Part shown: piece after piece, positions 12,421-21,700 of the stretch
How positions within the stretch are numbered: position 1 is the stretch's first letter
Layout of the letters: each line of letters begins with the position of its first letter
Source: Collybiopsis luxurians FD-317 M1
Lineage: Eukaryota > Basidiomycota > Agaricomycetes > Agaricales > Omphalotaceae
Length of the DNA stretch: 64,000 nucleotides
Direction of reading: 5' to 3'
Assembly: GCA_000827265.1 (NCBI GenBank)
Contig: KN834799.1
Span: forward strand, 122,475 to 186,474
The notes under the pieces: generated by a model
What the model was told of the DNA's origin: nothing
The model's database searches: none
The model's input: the letters and a program-made list of their open reading frames with translations, nothing else
Program-made: the position numbers and the translations under genes

Positions 12421-15211
12421 TTTTTCTGATGTTACCTCTTAATGGAGAAATTTTATCCAGGCATTGAAGACACTGTGCAGCACCAAGTTGGTTCCCAATA
12501 TTTTCAAATGATGATTTTGCTTCCAGAAGCATTGCTCTGGCTTCAGGATATCTACCTTCCAACTTAGAAATATGACCCAGGCTGTAAAGACACTCTGTAG
12601 CACCAAAATGGTCCCCGATGTTTTCAAATGCTAATTTTGCTTCCAGAAGCATTGCCCTGGCTTCAGGATATCTACCTTCCAACCAAGAAATGTTACCCAG
12701 GCTTTGAAGACATTCTGCAGCACCAACTTGTTCCCCAATGTTTTCAAATACTAATTTTGCTTCCAGAAGCATTTCTCTGGCTCCAGGATATTTATTTTCC
12801 TTTTGAGAAGTCTTACCGAGTCTTTGCAGACACTGTGCAGCACCAAGTTGGAACCCAATGTTTTCAAATACTGATTTTGCTTCCAGAAGCATTGCTCTGG
12901 CTTCAGGATATCTACCTTCTAACTCAGAAATATGACCCAGGCTGTAAAGACACTCTGTAGCACCAAGTTGGTCCCCAATGTTTTCAAATGCTGATTTTGC
13001 TTCCAGAAACATTTCTCTGGCTCCAGGATAGTTATTTTCCATTTGAGAAATATTACCTAGGCTCTGAAGACACTGTGTAGCACCAAGTGGGTCCTCAATG
13101 GTATCAAATGCTGATTTTGCTTCCAGAAGCATTGCTCTGCCTTCAGAATATCTGCCCTCCAACCAAGAAATGCTACCCAGCTTTTGAAGACATACTGCAG
13201 CACCAAGTTGGTCCCCAATGTTTTCAAATGCTGATTTTGCTTCCAGAACCATTGCTCTTGCTTCAGAATGTCTACCTACTGGCTGAGAAAAGTAACCCAG
13301 AGTTAAAAGACATTGTGCAGCACCGAGTTGGTCCCCAATGTTTTCAGATGCTGCTTTTGCTTCCAGAAGCCTTGCTCTGGCTTCTGGATATCTACCTTCC
13401 ATATAAGAAATCTCACCCAAGCTTCGAAGACACTGTGTAGCACCAAGTTGGTCCCTAATACTGTCAAATGCTGATTTTGCTTCCAGAAGCATTGCTCTGG
13501 CTTCAGAAAATCTACTTTCCAACCGAGAAGTATCACCCAGTCTTCGGAGACACTGTGCAACACCAAGCTGTTCTCCAATGTTTTCAAATGCTGATTTTGC
13601 TTTCAGAAACATTGCTCTGGCTTCCTGATATTGTCTATGCATGTAAGAACTCTCACCCAGGTTTTGAAGACACTGTGCAACACCAAGTTGATCCCCAGCT
13701 ATCTCAGCTACCATCTTTGCCTTTACAAGCATTTCCTTAGCCTCTAGTAATCTTTTTTCCCGTATCAAAACATAGCCTAGCTTCTGAAGGCATTCCATTT
13801 TGAACCTGATTCTTATTTTTTTGGAAAAATTGTATTTGAAATAATTCATTACAAGTTGAATCTTCTCTATCTCAGCCTTTGCTTCTCCAAAACGGCCCAT
13901 CCATATTAGCATTCTCACTTTTTGAAACCTTAGTTCTATGCTTTTCTGATGTTCCACAGCCCATTTTTGTCCCAAAACTATGTCAATCAATGGTAAGGTT
14001 ATTGGAAAGAATTTACTGTATTGACAGACTGAATGACATGCTTTGAAATATGCTTCATCAGCTCTACTCTGAAATTGACTACCAAGCACTTTCACAATAT
14101 TTGCAATATGCAACTCCAAGATAGCTTGACCCCTGCCTGCAATTTGTTCACAGTCACTTAATAGTTCCGTATAGTATCTTTCCATTTGATTTAGATCTTC
14201 TTTCTGTACTGGGTATTTCATCTGTATATATTCTCGAACTGGTGAAAGCATTTTTAGTGACCCAGCCTCCTGATAAATCAATGCAAAATCAAGAAGTTGA
14301 ACAACTAACATTTGTACAGTTGTCATAAATGAAAAATTGAACAGCTTATCTAACTGTTCCTGCCACATTGGCATCCCATTTGGGAGATATGATAAGACTG
14401 GTAGCAACTTTATGCATTTGGCACTCTGATCTTCTAGCATTTGAAGTGACAACTCAATTGAAATGGCTACACTTGTCAACTTGCTCTCTCTTTCCCCATT
14501 CATAAGCATATGATTCTTCCACTCTTTGGCCAAAAAATGTAGAGCTAGATTTTTTCTCCTAAGCTGAGAAATCAGAAGAATTGCAAGAGGCATACCATCT
14601 AGCTCTGTTAAAATCTGGTCTAAAGTTTCAACATTTTCCTCTTGTGAGTTGGAAATTAACATAAAAGCCTGTCTGGCTTTATCCAACTTCAATGGAGGTA
14701 ACCCTGATTCTCCACCTAATTTGATCCATCTCTTAGTCCCTGGAGCATCTGCTGCTCTCATAGTCAAGATTATAGACACCTTGTTTTGGTCCATTATGAA
14801 ATCAACTAAGTTCTGAACAACACTTTTATCACCAGCCAAATTCCAAGGTGTTTCAAAGTTATCTAGCACCAGCAAAATAGGTGTTTGAGACAATTTGAAA
14901 ACTGTCTCTAACACTTCAAATCCATTTTTTCCCTCTGAGATAGAAAGCTGCATTGTTTGAATCAATATCTGGATGATACTTGGCCCATCTGAACCCATTT
15001 CACAAGGGACAAAATAAATTTTGTCTTGAAATTTTGCCTTGACTTGCTCATTCTTAAGAATATGCAAAGCCAAAGCAGTCTTTCCCATTCCACCAGCTCC
15101 CAAAATAGCTAAGTGGGCTGGATCATCCTGGCACAGTTTGTGAACAGCTTCTCTAACCAATTCATCTCTTCCAGTAAAGACACTGGGAGCAGTTGGAGTT
15201 TTGAGTTTGAT
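12290..15211 (-). CDS. NB-ARC/TPR STAND protein (NLR-like), N-terminal exons not found
   Basis: This is a signal-transducing NTPase of the kind used as an intracellular sensor or scaffold in fungi. The frame reads inward from about 15,211 (TPTAPSVFTGRDELV) behind a plausible acceptor. In-frame TGA just upstream shows that earlier exons, if any, must be spliced on. NB-ARC features are clear: P-loop GAGGMGKT, Walker B LLVLDNFE, a RNBS-B-like TMRAADAPGTKRW and a GLPLA-like DGMPLAI. About 230 residues of helical linker follow, then eleven TPR units of 40 residues with consensus YPEARAMLLEAKSAFENIGD. The final 45 residues are not TPR-like. The N-terminal effector domain usual in such proteins was not identified. 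The gene sits in the CpG-poor block, yet its 956-codon frame is open, which argues for recent function. Ligand and partner are unknown. Confidence 0.85.
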   Translation of the reverse strand: MKLKTPTAPSVFTGRDELVREAVHKLCQDDPAHLAILGAGGMGKTALALHILKNEQVKAKFQDKIYFVPCEMGSDGPSIIQILIQTMQLSISEGKNGFEVLETVFKLSQTPILLVLDNFETPWNLAGDKSVVQNLVDFIMDQNKVSIILTMRAADAPGTKRWIKLGGESGLPPLKLDKARQAFMLISNSQEENVETLDQILTELDGMPLAILLISQLRRKNLALHFLAKEWKNHMLMNGERESKLTSVAISIELSLQMLEDQSAKCIKLLPVLSYLPNGMPMWQEQLDKLFNFSFMTTVQMLVVQLLDFALIYQEAGSLKMLSPVREYIQMKYPVQKEDLNQMERYYTELLSDCEQIAGRGQAILELHIANIVKVLGSQFQSRADEAYFKACHSVCQYSKFFPITLPLIDIVLGQKWAVEHQKSIELRFQKVRMLIWMGRFGEAKAEIEKIQLVMNYFKYNFSKKIRIRFKMECLQKLGYVLIREKRLLEAKEMLVKAKMVAEIAGDQLGVAQCLQNLGESSYMHRQYQEARAMFLKAKSAFENIGEQLGVAQCLRRLGDTSRLESRFSEARAMLLEAKSAFDSIRDQLGATQCLRSLGEISYMEGRYPEARARLLEAKAASENIGDQLGAAQCLLTLGYFSQPVGRHSEARAMVLEAKSAFENIGDQLGAAVCLQKLGSISWLEGRYSEGRAMLLEAKSAFDTIEDPLGATQCLQSLGNISQMENNYPGAREMFLEAKSAFENIGDQLGATECLYSLGHISELEGRYPEARAMLLEAKSVFENIGFQLGAAQCLQRLGKTSQKENKYPGAREMLLEAKLVFENIGEQVGAAECLQSLGNISWLEGRYPEARAMLLEAKLAFENIGDHFGATECLYSLGHISKLEGRYPEARAMLLEAKSSFENIGNQLGAAQCLQCLDKISPLRGNIRKNTPSLGKYRKPQGTQEIGQIPGALRHSKALLRLPRLPRFWAKF
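12425..13790 (-). repeat. Tandem 120-bp repeat encoding TPR units
   Basis: Eleven in-frame 120-bp units encode the TPR array. Units 7 and 10 share the unusual stretch ATECLYSLGHIS, and units 6 and 8 share ENNYPGARE/ENKYPGARE, giving a three-unit (360-bp) higher-order similarity at the C-terminal end. This points to recent unit duplication or gene conversion. Plus-strand ORFs over this region are shadows of the repeat. Confidence 0.85.
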
Positions 15212-15328
15212 CTGTCTTCAGATTTATCATATCAATATTCACAACATTAGTAAGTATTTGAGAGCTCACTCATATGTGATTATAGGATTCTGGACTGCTT
15301 GTGTCCTACTGCCAGCATTATACATAAA

Positions 15329-15665
15329 CTGGCCACCGTGGATAGAAAAGCTCTGGGCTTGGCTGAACATTGGTAATGATGGAAGTTTGGGTTCAAGATG
15401 CAATTGTCACGCTGTAACGGTCATCCATTGCACATGTCAGACGTGATGAACCACTGGCTTGGTTCTCACTCATAGATTTAAAGGAAGGCTGTGTTGAAAT
15501 TTGTTCGAAAACTGTTTAGGTCTCGGGCGCCTGGTCTGACATCCCGCACCCCGCGCTTATAGCCACGAAGAAGCACTAGACAGTTTGCGCGAAGTTGGAA
15601 GTCGGAATAAATTGGAATAAACAATGTCAGAATATTAGAGGACCGGGTGCTGGGCTTAATATGCA
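15329..15665. repeat. Diverged direct repeat, copy 1
   Basis: It begins AACTGGCCACCGTGGATAGA and continues through CAATTGTCACGCTGTAACGG and AGCACTAGACAGTTTGCGCG. The same order of words occurs at 15,757-16,075 with many transitions and small indels. No ORF is conserved between copies, so this is probably a non-coding repeat or an old tandem duplication. Confidence 0.65.
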
Positions 15666-15756
15666 ACGTTTGAAACGAACCCATGGTATGTATGCATAGT
15701 TCCCATATTGTCGAATCATCTGGATGTCGAGATTTTACTCCCGGCATTTTAATTAA

Positions 15757-16075
15757 ACTGGCCACCGTAGATAGAAAAGCCTTGAGCTTGACTGAACATG
15801 GCCAATGATAGAAATTTGGGTTCAAGGTGCAATTATTACGCTGTAACAGTCATCAATGACACATGCCAAGATTCACAGGAATGCTGTGTTGAGCATCTCT
15901 GTTTACTGAGGCCGCCTCGAGCCGTTTCCTGTGTCTATTTAGGCCTTGGGCCGTGCACTTCAACATAGTCACAAGGAAGCACTGGACAGTTTGCGTGAAG
16001 TTGGAATAAATTAGGTCGAAATACAATAGAGCCGGACTTGGAAACAGATGCAGCGCTTGGAGCAAATAAAAGGTC
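15757..16075. repeat. Diverged direct repeat, copy 2
   Basis: Partner of 15,329-15,665, offset by about 428 bp. It shares AACTGGCCACCGTAGATAGA, TTACGCTGTAACAGTCATCA and AAGCACTGGACAGTTTGCGT. Compared with copy 1, most differences are C/T and G/A. Confidence 0.65.
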
Positions 16076-17239
16076 AACAAAATACAAGTTACAACAGACT
16101 ACCTATAGAATGAGTTCTATATTTCATTTTGAGCTCCGTAATTCACTTCATGGAAGGTTTATGAACATATAATTATTACTACCTTTGACAATATGGCTCT
16201 GCCATTATTTCCATATTGTCTGACCTCAAATTAGAATTACGAGTGCATGAAATAGAATACCGAGTTTCTGCTGTGATGATGTTGTGCCTGATCCAAGACA
16301 GGCAATTTTTAAATTGATCTAAATTTTGCAATTCATATTATTTTGGTTAGTATACATTAAATCTAATAATCCAGAAAAGCTATGTACATGCTGAAAAGGG
16401 CACAAGTACTGCCACGCATTAGCGTTGGTCCACTAATGCATCAAGTACAACCAAATGTGATTTGTTGCTCATGCTTGTGGTCTTGGGCAGCTTAGACTAA
16501 GTATATCTTTCTTGGGGGAGATGTCAAAAATAAGTTTTAATGAGAGCAACATTTTGCCGAGACTCGGCAAGTTAGCTGTCAACCTGCGTGGGGAAAGGTT
16601 ACTTTGCGCACACTCAAATCGATTTCTGTACCCTGACACTTGTGCATTTCTTTTCATATCTAATCCACTGGATTGAATTGCCGGATCCAAAAAAGGATCT
16701 GTATTGCGAGTACTGAGGGTTCGAATTTTCGATGTTAGTAAGAAAAACTTAAATATCACAAGCGGTACTACAAGATTTTCAGACTAACAGGGTGTGTTCA
16801 TCCGTGTATGAGGATGACGAGTATTTCTGATGATGTGAATTTTAGAATTACATCCTCAGTCGAACTAGATCGTTCTGTAAATCTGAACAACATTGTCGGT
16901 ACCCATTGTGCCAAAGAGTTTTTTTTCAAAACCCTGCTCCGACTCGTGCTCATTTCACGTCGGAGATTTTTAACTATAGTTTACGCATTTTGGAGATCCC
17001 AATATATATATGATACTTAGTACGTTCCCAGTTCGTACTCTTCGTCAACTTTTTTCCTATTCGTTGACGAGTATTATTATTATTTTTTTTTGGTTCAATC
17101 GGAATGGGACTCGGGGGTTCTTCCACGCACATCCCACCGAGTCGATCGATCCAGATTCCGAATTCGCTATAAAGAACGATTTATCCACCTCTAGAAGGAC
17201 CGCAATCTGTGAACCCACCCCTTATGGCGTGTTATATCT

Positions 17240-17548
17240 TTGTTAGAGGGCACTGGGGCAATGGAGGTGCGTGTTCAAACCCCCCGGGTCGGAGAGGTAC
17301 TACTAATAAGTGTTGGTGGAGCCGAGGCCAAACTTGAACTTGTTGAAGAGGTGAAATTTGAAGGGATAGTGATGGGGACACCGATGCTCCCTGGCTTGTT
17401 ATGCTATCACCGTCACGAACATCAGGCAAAGCAAGATGGGAGGTTTGAGTTGGACAAGGCTCTCTTTCCAATGGGGTTTGCTAGAAAAAAGGGTCGACTT
17501 TGCGGGTTTCGAATAGCAACTCGAATGAGGGTTTCTCCCGATGGGTAG
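17240..17548 (+). CDS. Anonymous ORF, doubtful
   Basis: A 102-codon open frame from an ATG, with no recognised domain, signal peptide or membrane segment. It overlaps minus-strand ORFs of similar length and lies next to repeats. It may be chance; it is listed only because the surrounding DNA has normal CpG content and no other gene. Confidence 0.12.
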   Translation: MLEGTGAMEVRVQTPRVGEVLLISVGGAEAKLELVEEVKFEGIVMGTPMLPGLLCYHRHEHQAKQDGRFELDKALFPMGFARKKGRLCGFRIATRMRVSPDG

Positions 17549-17609
17549 TAGTAAGGTACAACGGCTTGTGCGTATGAAGTTTTCATTAAAACAAAGTCCC
17601 GAGTGTGAC

Positions 17610-17860
17610 ATTGAGCTTGAATCTTGAATCGGTTGCTTCGAGCGTCCGTTTGATGCGACTGGACTGGAGATAAGTATGTGGGGTTGTTGTGCGTATGAAG
17701 TCCGGACCTTGAGCTTGAGTCTTTAATCGGTTGCGTTGTACGTCCGTTTCATGCGACCGGACTGGACGCGGGCTGGTGAGTTTGAGGTTTCGAAAGCCCG
17801 ACCTTGTATCTTGAATTGGTTGCTTTGGACGTCCGTTTGATGCAACTAGGATGGGCTGTA
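17610..17860 (+). repeat. Tandem repeat, three diverged units of about 95 bp
   Basis: Each unit contains the words CTTGAATCGGTTGC, CGTCCGTTTGATGCGAC and GGACTGGA in the same order. Units start near 17,612, 17,709 and 17,803. Divergence between units is about 15-20 percent by eye. It lies in an intergenic region, and no coding frame is maintained across the units. Confidence 0.75.
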
Positions 17861-17995
17861 AGATCTATACGCTGTACAGGCAACTGGAATGTAATAGCTT
17901 ATGGCTGTATAGCATGACTAGGTACATGTACTAGGTCGTGCGTAGGTAACCATCATGATAAGTACGTAGGTTGGGCTGTTAGCGGAAAGTACCTG

Positions 17996-18415
17996 GTGAC
18001 TGTGGTATGGAGGGAAGTCCACCGTGACTGTCTCGGTGATTCTGGGAAGGGACCCAATGGGTTGGATGTGTCGCTTCAGTTTCTTCCGGAGACAGACGTT
18101 AATCTTGAAGAAGATTTTTCTTTGGGAGAGGGTTTTAGTTACGTGTCTGTCTCGACTCGCTGCCTACATAGGCCTGGCCTGGACTTAGTTACAAAATCGT
18201 ACGTGGCTGAGTTTAAAACCTATCCGACGCCGCTTGAAAAAGTTTTTTTTCTTAATGTAGCGCCACTGACAGGAGGAATGGAGGAATGGATGGAATTAAA
18301 TTACACGGGACCCTTTGCTAGTACCGTATCAATACCGCGACCCGACGTCGGCGGATTGAGAACAGCTAGTGTAGTACTCGACATCAGAAAGGTTCAAGTG
18401 AATGGAAAAACTTAA
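17996..18415 (+). CDS. Anonymous ORF, doubtful
   Basis: A 139-codon frame from ATG to TAA with no family resemblance that I can recognise. The composition is protein-like (mixed, not low complexity), with acidic and hydrophobic stretches, but there is no signal peptide and no intron pattern that would support it. It could be an exon of a gene not otherwise visible, or chance. Confidence 0.2.
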   Translation: MTVVWREVHRDCLGDSGKGPNGLDVSLQFLPETDVNLEEDFSLGEGFSYVSVSTRCLHRPGLDLVTKSYVAEFKTYPTPLEKVFFLNVAPLTGGMEEWMELNYTGPFASTVSIPRPDVGGLRTASVVLDIRKVQVNGKT

Positions 18416-18787
18416 GCGAGTTGTACTGACCCCAAACTGACCCGGTCGCATAACATGAGGCTCGGAATTTCCAGAATGTTAATCGATAAGTAAAGATGCA
18501 ATGGAGACTTTTTTTTTTCATGTTCTGATCGTCAGAGAGTACATATCAACAAAGGAATTTCTTCTACCGAATCGACGGCTAGGCGGTTCGTACACGTGCC
18601 CTCCCTGATACGTGTGCCCACACGCAGATTTGGAGAAACCTGCCAAAAGGAATCCCCCCTTCGGGTTCTTCTTCGGTTTGGTACCATCCTGACCTTGTTT
18701 CTTCCACGACGTCGACAGCGACGACGACGACGAAGGTACAGTAAAAAGCCATCCACAACGAGCAACAGTATAACTCGGCACTTACCG

Positions 18788-21700
18788 ATGGCAGGCGTTC
18801 CGAGGACCATGACCGTGGGTTCACCGAGGTCTTCATCATTAATTGCATCCTTCTCCAGAACCACGCTCAAGGACGGCGTGTCCGTATCGCCCTCGAGCAG
18901 ATTTTGGGCTCTTAGTGGTATCAGCAAGGAGGACGAAGCGCAAAAGAATCCATCGACGACGACGGCCGCCGCCGCCGCAGCTGAAATGATGGGGTTCCAT
19001 CATTTACCGTACGACTTGTTGTTTAACGTTGCTTCGTATTTGGAGTACGATGATATCCTTGCTTTGCAATCGGTGAGTTTTTGCTTTTCTCCTGGTTTCT
19101 ACTATTATTTAATTGGGTGTATCACAGTCATGTAAATCGCTCTACTACTCGTTCACAACCCGACCCATCTATCGTAAACTCGCTCTCGATCTCCTCAGAC
19201 GATGTAGACCCCTTCCGTTGAAGGGCTTCCAGCGCTTGGGGGACTTGTCCACGGCAAAGTTGATCTCCTGCGTGCACAAGGCTACGCAGTACGAGCGCGC
19301 TTGGCTCGTTCGTGCTCCTAGACCTGTCAGTGCTCATTCGAACAACTACCTCGATGCCGAGGGAGACGTTTCAGAGGATGGATGTTCATCATCATCATCA
19401 TCCGTGATCAACACTCCCACCACCACCGCCACCACCACCAGTCATCATCCCGCACCCAAAAAATGGTACAAAGTCGTCCGCGCCCCCCCAGGCGAAGAAG
19501 TCGACTGGCTCTCCCCCATCACCTCGAGCTACACCCTCTGCGCAACCAAAAGCGGAAAAGTCGTCTGCTGGGACGTCCAATCCGACACCTGCCTTGCAGA
19601 GTGGAACCCGGGCGAACGATGGGAGCTGTGGAAGTGCAGAGTCGAGTTTGAGGATAAGATGGTGTATTTTACGATGGCAAAGGTTCTGCATGGATCGTGA
19701 GTCCCACTCCCCTTTTTCTCCCTTTTCTTGATACTGATGGAGTTTTTCCCCCAAGGAACAGCTACGACGATAATCGAATTATGGAATTCTCCCTCATGCG
19801 TCTCCAATTCTACGAAAACCCTTCCGGGAACAAAACCTCCCCTCCGACCTTCTTCAACGTCGCCTCGTTCAAGACCGTCGGTGTCGTTATGAACATCTTC
19901 CTCCTCGACCCGTCCGCGAGACTCCTCTCTGCCTTTGTATGGGTGTCGAGCGCGAATACGATCGGGTTGTATGTGTTGCTGGATTGGGAGAAGAACGATT
20001 ATGTGTTTATTGATACAGGAATCGAATGCGTACGTCTTTTTTTTTTTTATTTCGTTCTGGTTCTCAAATTCTCAAACCCCCNNNNNNNNNNNNNNNNNNN
20101 NGCCCCCCCAGGCGAAGAAGTCGACTGGCTCTCCCCCATCACCTCGAGCTACACCCTCTGCGCGACCAAAAGCGGTAAAGTCGTCTGCTGGGACGTCCAA
20201 TCCGACACCTGCCTCGCAGAGTGGAACCCAGGCGAACGATGGGAGCTGTGGAAGTGCAGAGTCGAGTTTGAGGATAAGATGGTGTATTTTACGATGGCAA
20301 AGGTTCTGCATGGATCGTGAGTCTCCTCGGAACTGCCGCAATTCCTTACTCTCTCTCTTTTTTTGGAGGGGGGATACTGATAATGTTTTTCCCCAAGGAA
20401 CAGCTACGACGATAATCGAATTATGGAATTCTCCCTCATGCGTCTCCAGTTCTACGAAAAACCCTTCCGGGAACAAAATCTCCCCTCCGACCTTCTTCAA
20501 CGTCGCCTCGTTCAAAACCGTTGGTGTTGTTATGAATATCTTCCTCCTCGACCCTTCCGCGAGACTCCTCTCTGCCTTTGTATGGGTGTCGAGCGCGAAT
20601 ACGATTGGGTTGTATGTGTTGCTGGATTGGGAGAAGAACGATTATGTGTTTATTGATACGGGGATTGAATGTGTACGTCTTTTTTTATTTCGTTTTGGTT
20701 CTCAAATTCTCAAAACCCAAAAAAACAGGTCATGTCCTCAAACTGGTCCTGCATCCTCTTCGAATCCAACGTCGTCATCCACTGCGAAGATTCCGATGCG
20801 GCGTTTCAGCATTTTTACCCTTTGCAGATGTTGTATAGGTATGCGAGGACGTTGAGGAGTCGGCAGGCGACGCCTGTGCTTTGTGGGAGGGTGGTGCCGT
20901 TTGAGAGTATTGTGAAGAGATTTGTGTTTCCTGTGAGGGGGGAGGGGGGGATGAGGGGGGAGGGGAGGGTAAGGGCGCAGGGGAGGGGTTTGGGGAGTCA
21001 GGGGAGGGGACAGGGCCTGGCGGAAGATCAGGCTCAAACTCGAGGAGGGGAAGGGGATGTGGAGGAACGCGGGGGTGGGAACGGAAGTGGAGGCGGAACG
21101 GGGGTCTTACCCATGCCAGCCGTCGATGCGCACACGGGAGCGGTGATGACGGTGACCCCGTCCGTCGCTGTACCCGATACCTCTGCTGGCGGTGATCCAA
21201 CGCTTCCCCAGACTCAGAGTCAAAGTCAGACCCATCCGACGTTCGCTCTGCCTTCTACGCATACTGCGGTTCAAGGCACACCTGCGTCTCGGGCGCATCC
21301 GCAGCTGGATTCTGATCCACCTTCACATCCACACTCACACGCTCATGGCCATAGCTATTCTGACCCGAACTCCCTCGCTCTCCCCCACACCCACACCCAC
21401 ACCCACCATCCTCCCCACTACCCCCAAACGCACACGCACACGCACACGAACCCCTACCCCTTCCCCCCCTGGTACCCCGAATCCGCCCATTTCGTCCGCC
21501 AATGGTGGCCGACCCTCCCCAGCGTCCCGCGCATCAGCTGCACGGTCATCCTCCTCGCGGCACACGATCCGATGACGCATCGGACGAGGTTTGTCCTTGC
21601 GCAGCATTATTTTAGGGTTCCGATGAGGGTTGGCGGTGGGATTGGGGTTGGGGTTGGGGTTGGGGTGGAAGGAAGGGGGATAGGTGGAGGAATCGGTGGA

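Larger units (their letters stand above)
15212..18787. other. Spacer between the NB-ARC and F-box genes
   Basis: CpG content rises across about 15.4-16.9 kb, marking the border between the depleted block and normal gene-bearing DNA. The spacer holds a diverged direct repeat (15.33/15.76 kb), a three-copy tandem repeat (17.6-17.86 kb) and two anonymous ORFs. No exon continuing the NB-ARC gene could be identified, although a candidate branch site TACTAATG lies near 15,250 on the minus strand, upstream of the first recognised exon. Confidence 0.5.

Noticed and set aside
12628..13740. Plus-strand ORFs of 90-117 codons over the TPR array
   Set aside because: Each repeats the same LILLPEALLWLQDIY pattern because it is the antisense of the TPR units; these are shadows of the minus-strand gene.
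12425..13790. Regular 120-bp repeats that might suggest a CRISPR-like array
   Set aside because: Units are coding, in one open frame, without unique spacers, and translate to TPR helices in a eukaryotic gene.
19697..20855. Long ORFs running through the N gap
   Set aside because: They contain unknown residues from the 20 N and join two copies of the same exons; artefacts of the assembly gap and unspliced introns.
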